This document shows, piece after piece, positions 44,023 through 53,275 of a stretch of DNA of 64,000 nucleotides. The notes below the pieces were generated by a model. That model saw only the letters and a program-made list of their open reading frames with translations, had not been told where the DNA came from and did not search any database. Position 1 is the first letter of the stretch; the number at the start of each line of letters is the position of its first letter. Made by a program: the position numbers and the translations under genes. This DNA is from Channallabes apus (taxonomy: Eukaryota; Chordata; Actinopteri; Siluriformes; Clariidae), in NCBI GenBank assembly GCA_030522415.1, contig CM060131.1, forward strand, positions 3,696,501-3,760,500, read 5' to 3'.

Positions 44023-45936
44023 CTATGCATCATATGCTCCTACCTGCATCCCTGAGAAGGGATTGGGTCTATATTGCTGCTGCTGTTGTTGTGGTTGTAC
44101 TCGCTGTGGTGGCTGCTGTGAAGGAATAGGAGAAAACACCTTATTAGCATCATGCCACTGATCATCATTCAATCGATTGTACACATTCTGTCCACTACGT
44201 CCCTCATCAAGGGCCTTCGTGCGACATTCACGAGCCCAATGACCTTCTTTATAACAATAATAACAATAACCAGATCTACGGGGTGCACTCTGACCCTGCA
44301 GACCTCCTTTACCTCTTCCATGGCCTCCTCGGCCTCCTCTACCCATCTTTTTTCCACCTCTGTGTCCTTCACTCTCCACAAACAAACATGCCACTTGTCT
44401 GTTTTCTAAAATACCGTCTCCTTCCAGTGTTCTCACACGCTCACCTAATTTTTTAATAGTTGTTGTAGAACGGTCCGACAATTGAAACTTTAAAATCTTC
44501 ATGATTTCTGGTCGACAATTATTCAAGAAGGTGGTAAGAAAAAGTGGGTTAGGGTTTTCTTCAGGGAGGGGCATACCATCCAAAAGGGTCCAGGTCTCTC
44601 GAAACCTCTCCAGAAACCTGGATGTGGTCTCACTCTTTTCTTGTTTACAATTAGTTACCTCTGACAGATCCTGACTAGCTTGTTGACGTGCAAGAAGATA
44701 AGTAGTTAGCTCATCTTTTAAAAGTTTCATAGCCTCATTAGAATTACCCCAAAGAAAATCATATTCCTTCTTTTTTCGTCTCCCCCCTCCCTCTACGTCT
44801 TCATGTTTCACCACTACAGTCCATCTGTCTTTTTCAGGATCTAAACATTTTACCGTCTTTATCAAATCAGCCTCATCGTACCCATCTCCCAAAACCGATT
44901 GCAAAATAAAGCGATAATCCGCACCCACGAGCTGACAGTGCCTGGAAGCCTTTATCAGCATATCAACAAAATGCAAAGATTTGTTGGGAGAAGGGAGCAT
45001 CTTAATAATGTCCTTCAGCGTGCTTACGGATGGTGGAAGGATTTTTGGACCCTTTGGTCCCATAGAGAAAACAAACGCAGTGTTTTCTTGTCGAGGTTTG
45101 GGGCGAGACCTCTCATCCGGACCTTCATCGTCCGAGTTATCAAAATCCTCACCATCAGTATCCTCGGGATCATTCGAAAGAGGGCTCTCAGGAGTTCGTC
45201 CTGACACCTTCTCGGGAGTCTTTCCCTTTCCTGAGGCACACACTTCCGACGAAGGTGAGCACGGTTTTGTGGGTACGGGAGAGACAGGCACAGATGGGCA
45301 GCTCACAAAAGGATTAGTGGGATTCAAATTAGGATAAATTTTCTCAATTATTTGTTGGTTAGATGCTGATGTTTCTATGTCAACATGATATGGAGGAGGG
45401 ATCGGAAAGGTTGAATGAACAGGCGGCTTGAATTTAGTTTCGGATGTGACCTTTGGAATCTTTTTCTTCTGTATTTTAGTTTCTTTTATGTCTAAGTATT
45501 TATCCCAAAGAGCTTTCATTTCTACCCATTTTTGATAACATGAACCCATGTAAGGATAATCCCATCCTGGGTCACCCATACCCTCATATATCTGAGAGTA
45601 AGCAGAGGCTAGATATTCAGGCTTAAAAGTACCTCCGCGTGGATAGGTTAAAAATTGAAATTGTGGTTCAGTCCACCCTGATAAATTATCAAGCCAAGGT
45701 GTGGTAAAATAAGTGAGTCCACACCTATTCATCCAGTCACGCGGAACCTCTTCTGGGTCTGGCTTTGGATAAGTAGTTGTGTTCTTATTACCCATTTTAT
45801 AAATGTGAATTAACCCGCGACAGAAAGAACCAATATCTTCAACAAAAAACACACAATACAACAACAAAAGACAACAAAAAGAGCTCAACAAAGACAAAAA
45901 AAAAAAAACGAGCGGGCAACAGAATACAGCTTCCAC
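44023..45936 (-). CDS. gag: Retroviral Gag
   Basis: 637 open codons with no break. The usual Gag start is probably the ATG at 45795 (MGNKNTTT, a myristoylation-type start), residue 48 of the open frame. The 47 residues upstream are hydrophobic and begin with their own ATG. Further on: a PPPY late-domain motif (PIPPPYHVD) for ESCRT recruitment, an acidic stretch (NDPEDTDGEDFDNSDDEGPD), the capsid region and a CCHC nucleocapsid knuckle (CYYCYKEGHWAREC) with basic Gly-rich flanks. It ends at TAG 44023-44025, which is in frame with protease. Endogenous and old in lineage, but this frame is intact. Confidence 0.88.
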   Translation of the reverse strand: MEAVFCCPLVFFFLSLLSSFCCLLLLYCVFFVEDIGSFCRGLIHIYKMGNKNTTTYPKPDPEEVPRDWMNRCGLTYFTTPWLDNLSGWTEPQFQFLTYPRGGTFKPEYLASAYSQIYEGMGDPGWDYPYMGSCYQKWVEMKALWDKYLDIKETKIQKKKIPKVTSETKFKPPVHSTFPIPPPYHVDIETSASNQQIIEKIYPNLNPTNPFVSCPSVPVSPVPTKPCSPSSEVCASGKGKTPEKVSGRTPESPLSNDPEDTDGEDFDNSDDEGPDERSRPKPRQENTAFVFSMGPKGPKILPPSVSTLKDIIKMLPSPNKSLHFVDMLIKASRHCQLVGADYRFILQSVLGDGYDEADLIKTVKCLDPEKDRWTVVVKHEDVEGGGRRKKKEYDFLWGNSNEAMKLLKDELTTYLLARQQASQDLSEVTNCKQEKSETTSRFLERFRETWTLLDGMPLPEENPNPLFLTTFLNNCRPEIMKILKFQLSDRSTTTIKKLGERVRTLEGDGILENRQVACLFVESEGHRGGKKMGRGGRGGHGRGKGGLQGQSAPRRSGYCYYCYKEGHWARECRTKALDEGRSGQNVYNRLNDDQWHDANKVFSPIPSQQPPQRVQPQQQQQQYRPNPFSGMQVGAYDA

Positions 45937-46110
45937 ACTATGCTTCAGTTCAAGGAACCTTTCAGAAGCGAGCGCGCGCTATACTGGCGTAAAACCCACA
46001 AGACAATCCTCCCCCGTACTATATATGGTCCAGATACCAAAACCCAGGGAGCATGCTTGCTCTATCCTTATAGAGAAAAATAAAAATGCAGCACTCACCT
46101 GATTAGAGGT

Positions 46111-46128
46111 ATCCCGGACGAGCCCCCA
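46111..46128 (-). promoter_or_regulatory. Retroviral primer binding site, proline tRNA
   Basis: Reverse complement of 46111-46128 is TGGGGGCTCGTCCGGGAT, the 18-nt site complementary to tRNA-Pro as used by murine leukaemia-type viruses, 3 bp from the LTR. Confidence 0.9.
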
Positions 46129-46131
46129 AAT

Positions 46132-46554
46132 TGTAAGGATTTCTTGTTTTTGCTAGACCCCGTCTAGTCAGTGCTCAGCCTGTATTTTGCTTCCCGCCTG
46201 GTACCAGGGAACCCCTCAATAATACACAAGTCCGTGATCAGTGAGACGTTCCAAGTTTATTGTGGGAGACAGGAGTTTATATACGCACACACACACAAAG
46301 AACCAAAGAAGAGGGTGCAGAAGTGTTTACATTTGAGCAGGAATGTTTAGAAAAGATAAGGAAAAGAAGAACATAAAATTGGGAGTAGCTCTGCATTTAC
46401 GAGCGTTTAACAGTTTTACGACCCTTAACATAAACTACTATAGGATGTGTTTATTGAAAGTGCAGCTTGTGTCGAGGTAAGAGAAAGAAGTAACATTCTG
46501 TTCTCACGCACACAGAATATCATAAAACATACTAAAAATCAAATATTCCCTACA
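46132..46554 (-). repeat. 5' LTR of endogenous retrovirus
   Basis: 423 bp, the other copy of the LTR. It would drive transcription leftward. Contains a (CA)n stretch near 46288 just upstream of the TATA-like box. Confidence 0.9.
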
Positions 46555-46559
46555 ATACA

Positions 46560-47400
46560 TTTATACATGTCTTAGGTGGCAGGCAGTTCAGCTATGATAG
46601 TTGATGTTAATTGATGTTAAAATGGAGTCCAGTAGTTATTGGAGACTCAGATAGACTTGTAGAAAGTTCCAGTCCTGAACTATGGAATTGTCAAGTCCTC
46701 AGAGAAACAGCTGACAACACCAGTCGAGGCCAGAACCGTCTTCTAAGTAGACAGAATCATCCCCAGACACCAGATGCATCCCAAAGACACACACAGGGCA
46801 TCCATGTGACGATATCTCCAACCAGAAGCGGGGCACCAGGATGGATCAGACAGGTCCGGAGGGCAGAGGGAGTCTGGATCACTGGCAGCTCAGGAACGAC
46901 ATGTGTAGCTCGACAGAGAGAGAGAGAGAGAGAAAGAGTGAAAGGGGGAGACAGGGGGAGAGAGGAAAGAGAAAGAGGAGGAGAAAGAGAAGAGGAGGAG
47001 AGATTGCAGTTAGGTATGGTCACAGTCACAATGTATAATGTGAATGTATATTTACTGTAGAGTGCAAGCAGGGACTCCGGCAGGACTAACTGTGACAGCA
47101 TAACTAAAAGGGAGAGCCAGAAGGAAACACAAACATGAGGGTTCCCTGAGATGTAAAGCAAACAATCACCTCACCGTCAACAAACCTGAGTGATCAAATG
47201 AGAGTGAGGAAGACAGCATCTAAACATACCAGTTCACCATAATACTCTACTTCCATGAGTCCCCCAGATCTGCTCCTTTACCTATGGCAAATCTATTTAT
47301 AAAAATGCTTGGCTAAATAAATAGGTTTTTAGCCTAGACTTAAACACTGAGACTGTGTCTGAGTCCCGAACACTATTTGGAAGACTATTCCATAATTTTA
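46560..47400 (-). mobile_element. L2 3' UTR, right part
   Basis: Continuation of the element cut at 39014. From 46690 it matches 21175-21740 closely (for example CAGAGGGAGTCTGGATCACT), including the GA-rich array (46915-47005). The end near 47390 enters the RT C-terminus. Non-coding. Confidence 0.75.
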
Positions 47401-47802
47401 TGGTATGCTTGTACATTGAACATAGAGCATTTCTAGAATTTTAAAACTGCTAGAGTAAAGTAAAACAAAAAAAATAAACATTACAGTATAAATAAAGCTC
47501 AAACTTTTTCTGAGTACACCCTTTTTACATATTACACATAGGCACAATGTGGCCCAGCAGGGACACACATTCCAATGAGAATTAAAGATATTATATAAAC
47601 AAATTATTAGATCAGATTAAAATGTTATTTTGCAGATACAACCATACAAAGTATGAGGTGCAATGAAATGCTCTCTCAATAAAAAAAAGGAAGGAAAGGG
47701 GGTGGGGGAACAATAAAATAAAGTTAAATAAATCCATAAAAAAGATACAATTAAACTAAATATAACATTTCCATTAAAGTAAAAATTGCACTAATTATAC
47801 TG
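47401..47802 (-). repeat. Rex1 tail fragment and unassigned DNA
   Basis: 47630-47690 resembles the Rex1 3' tail (ACAACCATACAAAGTATGAG, GCAATGAAATGCTCTC). 47401-47620 has no recognisable content. Confidence 0.4.
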
Positions 47803-47842
47803 AAATGTAGAAGGATCTTCTTTGTCTTTCGGCTGTTCCCTT

Positions 47843-48472
47843 TCAGGGGTCGCCACAGCAAATCATTTGCTTCCATCTAACCCTATCCTCTGCATCCTCT
47901 TCTCTCACACCAACTAACTTCATGTCCTCTATCACTGCATCCATAAATCTCCTCTTTGGTCTTCCTCTAGACCTCCTGCCTGGCAGTTCCAACCTCAGCA
48001 TCCTTCTACTGATATATTCACACTCTCTCCTCTGAACATGTCCAAACCACCTCAATCTGGCCTCTCTGACTTTATCTCCAAAACATCTAACATGGGTTGT
48101 CCCTCTGATGAACTCATTCTTGATCCTATCCATCCTTGTCACTCCCAAAGAGAACCTCAACATCTTCAGCTCTGCTACCTCCAACTCTGCGTCCTGTCTT
48201 TTCTTCAGTGCCACTGTCTCTAAGCCGTAGAGCATTGCTGGTCTCACCACTGTCCTGTACACCTTTCCTTTCATTCTCACTGATACTCTTTCATCGCACA
48301 ACACACCTGCCACTTTTCTCCACCCATTCCAACCTGCCTGTACTCGTCTCTTCACCTCCTTTGAACACTCTCCATTGCTCTCGACTGTTGACCCTAAGTA
48401 CTTAAAATCCTGCACCTTCTTTACCTCTGCTCCCTGTATCCTCACCGTTCCTCTTGGGTTCCTCTCATTCAC
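47843..48472 (-). pseudogene. RTE ORF2 C-terminal part
   Basis: 209 codons in another frame, following the frameshift near 48470: FKYLGSTVESNGECSKEVKRRVQAGWNGW, LYGLETVALKKRQ, LRWFGHVQRRE, GRRSRGRPKRRFMD. These are the thumb and C-terminal blocks that follow RT in RTE-type polymerases. The stop near 47843 looks like the natural one, followed by the tail. Confidence 0.85.
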
Positions 48473-50906
48473 ACACGTATTCCGTCTTGCTGCGGCTAAC
48501 CTTCATTCCTCTGCTTTCCAGAGCGTACCTCCACCTCTCCAAATTTTCCTCCACCTGTTCCCTGCTCTCGCTACAAAGCACAATGTCATCTGCAAACATC
48601 ATAGACCATGGAGACTCCTGTCTAACTTCATCTGTCATCCTGACCATCACTAGAGCAAACAAAAAGGGGCTTAGAGCCGATCCTTGATGCAGACACACAT
48701 CCACCTTGAACTCTTCTGTCACACCTACAGCACATCTTACCACTGTCTTACAACTCTCATACATATCCTGCACCACTCTAACATACTTCTCTGCCACTCC
48801 AGACTTCCTCATACAACACCATGGCTCCTCTCTCGGCACCCTGTCGTATGCTTTCTCTAAATCTACAAAGACACAATGCAACTCTTTATTACCTTCACTG
48901 TACTTCTCCACCAGCATCCTCAAACCAAATACTGCATCTGATGTACTCTTTCTAGCCATAAAACCATATTGCTGCTCACAAATTCTCACCTCTGCCCTTA
49001 ACCTAGCTTCCACTACTCTTTCCCACAGCTTCATTGCATGGCTCATTTGCTTTATGCCTCTGTAATTGCCACAGCTCTGCACATCTCCCTTGTTCTTAAA
49101 AATCGGCACCAATACACTTCTCCTCCATTCTTCTGGAATCCTCTCACTCTCCAAGATCTTGTTAAACAAACTAGTCAGAAACTCTACTGCCACCTCTCCT
49201 AAGCACTTCCATACCTCCACAGGTATGTCATCAGGACCAACAGCCTTTCCACTCTTCATCCTCTTCAACACCCTTCTCACCTCACTTTTACTAATATTTG
49301 CTACTTCCTGCTCCACAACAGTCAACTCTTCGACTCTTTGTTCTCTTTCGTTTTCCTCATTCATCAACTCCTCAAAGTACTCCTTCCATCTTCCCATCAC
49401 CCTCCTGGCATCTGTCAGTACATTTCCATCTCTATCTTTAATCACTCTAACCTGCTGCACATCCTTCCCATCTCTATCTCTTTGCCTTGCCAACCTGTAC
49501 AGATCCACCTCTCCCTCCTTACTGTCCAGCCTAGCATACAAGTCCTCATATGCTCTTTGTTTGGCCTTTGCCACTTCTACCTTCACCTTACGGTGCATCT
49601 CCCTGTACTCCTGTCTACTCTCTTCAGTCCTCGCAGTGTTCCACTTCTTCTTAGCTAGCCTCTTTCCCTGTATACACTCCTGAACTTCCTCATTCCACCA
49701 CCAAGACCCCTTGTCCCCTTTTCCCATACCTGATGATACACCAAGTACCCTCTTACCTGTCTCCCTGATCACATTGGCTGTAGTTGTCCAGTCAACTGAA
49801 AGCACCTCCTGACCACCCATAGCTTGTCTCAACTCCTCCCTAAACACTACACAACATTCTTCCTTTCTCAGCTTCCACCACTTTGTCCTCTGCTCTGCCT
49901 TTGTCCTCTTCACCTTCCTCACCACCAGGGTTATTTTACACACCACCATTCTGTGTTGTCTAGCTACACTCTCCCCTACCAACACCTTGCAGTCACTGAT
50001 CTCTTTCAGATTACAACGTCGACACAAGATGTAGTCCACCTGAGTGCTTCTGCCTCCACTCTTATATGTCACCCTATGTTCCTGCCTCTTCTGGAAGAAA
50101 GTATTTACTACTGCCATTTCCATCCTCTTTGCAAAGCCCACCACCATCTGTCCTTCTACATTCCTGTCCTGAAGACCAAACCAGCCCATCACATTTTCAT
50201 CCCCTCTGTTTCCTTCCCCAACATGTCCATTGAAGTCTGCACCAATCACCACTCTCTCACCTCTGGGGATGCTCTGCATCACTTCATCTAACTCACTCCA
50301 GAATTTCTCCTTCTCTTCTAACACACATCCTACCTGTGGGGCATAACCACTAACAACATTGAACATTATCCCTTCAATATCCAGCTTCAGACTCATCACC
50401 CTATCTGATACTCTCTTCACCTCTAGGACATTCCTTACAAACTCCTCTTTCAGAATAACTCCTGCTCCATTTCTTTTCCTATCCACACCATGGTAAAACA
50501 ATTTGAACCCTGATCCTAAGCTTCTAGCCTTGCTACCTTTCCACATGGTCTCCTGGACACACAGGATATCCACCTTCCTTCTCTGCATCATATCAACCAA
50601 CTCTCTTTATTTCCCTGTCATGGTCCCAACATTCAAGGTCCCTACTTTCACTCCTAAACTCTTGCCTTTCCTCTTCTCTCTCTGCTTTCGAACACGCCTT
50701 CCTCCTCTCCTTCTTCGACCAACAGTAGCCCAATTTCCACTGGCACCCTGTAAGTCAACAGCACCAGTCGTTGTTAACCCGGGCCGCGACCGATGATGTA
50801 TGGAAATGATATTTCTGATTCGCATCATTGATTTGGCAAATGTTTTACGTCGGATGCCCTTCCTGACACAACCCTCTGCATTTATCCAGACTTGGGACTG
50901 GCACAA
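48465..50906 (-). pseudogene. RTE ORF2: endonuclease and reverse transcriptase
   Basis: Frame from 50906 (…VGTLNVGTMTGK) has a stop at 50607-50609, then is open for 711 codons from 50600. Endonuclease: VDILCVQETMWKG (Glu), VIGADFNGHVG, STQVDYILCRR, RQHRMVVC. RT: RRVLKRMKSGKAVGPDDIPVEVWK, VLVPIFKNKGD, NYRGI, YGFMARKSTSDAVFGLR, FVDLEKAYDRVPRE with the motif A Asp, HQGSALSPFLFALVM and MMFADDIVLCSE with the catalytic DD. The frame ends at 48465 by a small deletion; the C-terminus continues in the next entry. Apart from these two lesions the enzyme looks intact. Confidence 0.88.
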
Positions 50907-51177
50907 GAAGACACTGGAGTGCGCCCCCCCATGGTTGCATTACTAAAATGTAGAAGGATAGCTGGTAAAAACTGATCACCAGACCTGAGGGACCATACTG
51001 GACTGTTTTGCTTAGAAATATATGATAGTGCTACATTATCCAGAGCTTTGTAGGCTATTAAAATCTTGAACTTGAACTGCACAAAACATTAGTGCAGAGT
51101 GAAAAACATTTACGTTTCTAGCAGTTAGTTCTACATATCTTTTAATGGAATATGTCTCTGCAAATGGGCCAACACAG

Positions 51178-51687
51178 CAGGGTTTGACATTAACTTTTTT
51201 CCTCACTGGCCAATGTGGCTAGTGGATTTCCGGAGTCATTCAGCCTTTTTACTAGCCACAATTTTGTTACCAGAAAATCGCAGTTTTTTCTTTACCATGA
51301 TACGTTAATGTTTGTTATATCTAGATTTACTTATAAATGACAGCATACACTGTATCACTATAGTAGTAGTCACGTATTCAGTACTGTTACGATAGCATCC
51401 CAATATAAAAACATGCAAACATGAACAGTATATTCTGCTTATTGAACTTAAATTCAAGCCTCTTACCACATGAAATTGAAAAATAACAGACTCTTTATAG
51501 TGTGAGGTAATTCAATCAATTGATGAATTTTCTATCATTCAACATGAAATCTAAATAGATTTTAATAGTAATTACTTTTTTATATATAATCAGTAAATAA
51601 TCTATGCGAAAGGGGCAAACATTCTCATCCTGTTGAGAAGCAATAGCCCTTTAAGGAAATGATGCACACACACCAAACAGGAAGTAA

Positions 51688-51759
<72 letters not shown>

Positions 51760-51979
51760 ACGCTCAATGCATGTGTGAGCATGTGTAGAGAGAGATATTA
51801 AATGCCCTCATTACGTTGCAATGCGTTTATTATATCGGGTGAAAACTATAACAAAAATATAATGTCATACCAAAGAATAAACTACACGCCAAAGTGGCTA
51901 GTGAGACTAAAGTTATTACACGACACAGCTGAATTTTATCCACATTTGGTGGGTGGGCGGGTGCCAATGTCAAACCCTG
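51178..51979. mobile_element. hAT MITE with 8-bp target duplication
   Basis: CAGGGTTTGACATT at the left end and its reverse complement AATGTCAAACCCTG at the right end. Flanked by the perfect 8-bp duplication CAACACAG (51170-51177, 51980-51987), diagnostic for hAT. 802 bp, no transposase. Contains a (TG)n array at 51691-51758. Subterminal GTGGCTAGTG motifs occur near both ends. Confidence 0.9.
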
Positions 51980-51987
51980 CAACACAG

Positions 51988-53275
51988 GCTCCAGACATTC
52001 CAACAGGTGTGTTAAACTGCCTTTATTCCTCTGTTTCAAAGGAAGACACATTTGAATATCATCTGCATAACAATAAAAAATTACATTCTGTACTTCCTAA
52101 TAATGGATCCTAATGGCAGTAAGTAAAATAAAAGTGACAAAGGCATAATAGACCCTTAAGTGACCCCACATGTGAGAGCATCTGAGAGGGCTACAAAGTC
52201 ACCAAGCCCAATAGAAAAACTTCTGTCCACCAGGTATGATCTAAACCAGTAAAGGGCAGAACCAGTAATTCCCACACTGTGCTACAGACAAATTTAATCA
52301 CTTACATTTACCTTCTAATGGCTACCTCTAACATGATAATGAAAATAACAAATGTAATCCACGTTTATGAGTTCAAAGTGCTTCAATGACCTTAGCAGTC
52401 ATTACATCTAAATCCAGTAGTACGGTACACCTTTGGGATGTGGAAGAACAGGAGATTTATGGCAAAGTGCACCTGAAGAATCTGCAGGAATTGCAAAATT
52501 TCAAAGAAAGTTTCCAGCATCTTGTGAAAGCCATTTCAAGAATTAAGGCTTGTTTTGAGAGCTTTGGGCACCCTACTGTACATCCTAGTCATATATGAGT
52601 CAGCCCAAGTAATGTTTTCCCCCCTAAATAACAACAAAAACCTTAAAACCTTTATGGTTCTCTGTTAAGTCCTATTACATGACAATGAATAATGAAATGT
52701 TGACAGCTAATACTTCATGCTGTAAGTGAAGGCAGCTGTTAATATATTTCCTGTTTGCATCTTTTGTCATCCAAACAGGCTAGATTGCATCTTTAAGTAG
52801 AATCTCTTGGAGTTTACTTTATGCATAGCTTTGCACCTGCTTCAGACATTGCTGATCACTGTTGAATCAGGGGAGGTGCTTTCCTTATGTTAAGTTAATA
52901 AAAACACATCTGAGCTACACAATGTCTCAAGAAAGACTAAATGGTCTAGCAATAATCACCATCAAGCAGAGAGCCTGTAGAATGCTAAACATGGGGGACA
53001 TTTTGCTGAAACCAAAACCAGGATGGTTCAGTTTTGAGAAAATGTAGAGCCAATTCGTAATGATTTCTTTTGTTCAACTCATTATTCTGCAGGCACTGAT
53101 TGGCTGGTGGAATCAGAAAATACATGTACAGTATGGATGTGTAATAGAAAAAAACACCAAGTAGCAATCACTGATTATCAAAAAAAATAAAAAAAATAAA
53201 TAAATAAAAAAATAAAAAAATAAATAAATAAATATACTTCTTTGTTATTTGTGTTTCTTAATTAAATTCTCTTAG
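51988..53275. other. Unassigned region upstream of treh exon
   Basis: Sequence interrupted by the hAT MITE resumes at 51988 and looks repeat-derived to about 52290. 52291-53180 has no recognised gene. An A-rich (AAAAT)n tract lies at 53180-53235. The missing first treh exon (signal peptide) may lie here or further upstream; no convincing match was found. Confidence 0.3.

Larger units (their letters stand above)
39015..46554 (-). mobile_element. Endogenous retrovirus (gamma/epsilon-like), defective
   Basis: 7540 bp between two 423-bp LTRs, with the 5-bp target duplication ATACA on both sides (39010-39014, 46555-46559). Order on the minus strand: 5' LTR, proline-tRNA type primer site, gag, amber codon, protease in the same frame, RT remnant, RNase H, integrase, polypurine tract, 3' LTR. 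Breaks: the RT core is deleted, there is a frameshift between protease and RT, a Rex1-like element sits in integrase, a second lesion follows it, and there is no env (39451-39976 is non-coding). The primer type and the gag-stop-pol layout are those of gammaretrovirus-like (class I) elements. It cannot move by itself. Confidence 0.9.
47817..50945 (-). mobile_element. RTE-type non-LTR retrotransposon, full length
   Basis: Bounded by a 14-bp target duplication AAATGTAGAAGGAT (47803-47816 and 50946-50959). 3129 bp with one long ORF2-like frame (endonuclease plus RT) broken by one stop and one frameshift. The 3' end on the minus strand is the GGCGACCCCT-AAAGGGAACAG-type tail usual for this fish family. 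A complete, fairly recent insertion. Confidence 0.9.

Noticed and set aside
49066..50291. Ser/Leu/Thr-rich plus-strand ORFs of 106-205 codons
   Set aside because: They are antisense shadows of the RTE polymerase frame on the minus strand.
52386..52598. 70-codon ORF as a candidate treh first exon or small gene
   Set aside because: No signal peptide, no donor joining in phase to 53276, and no homology recognised.
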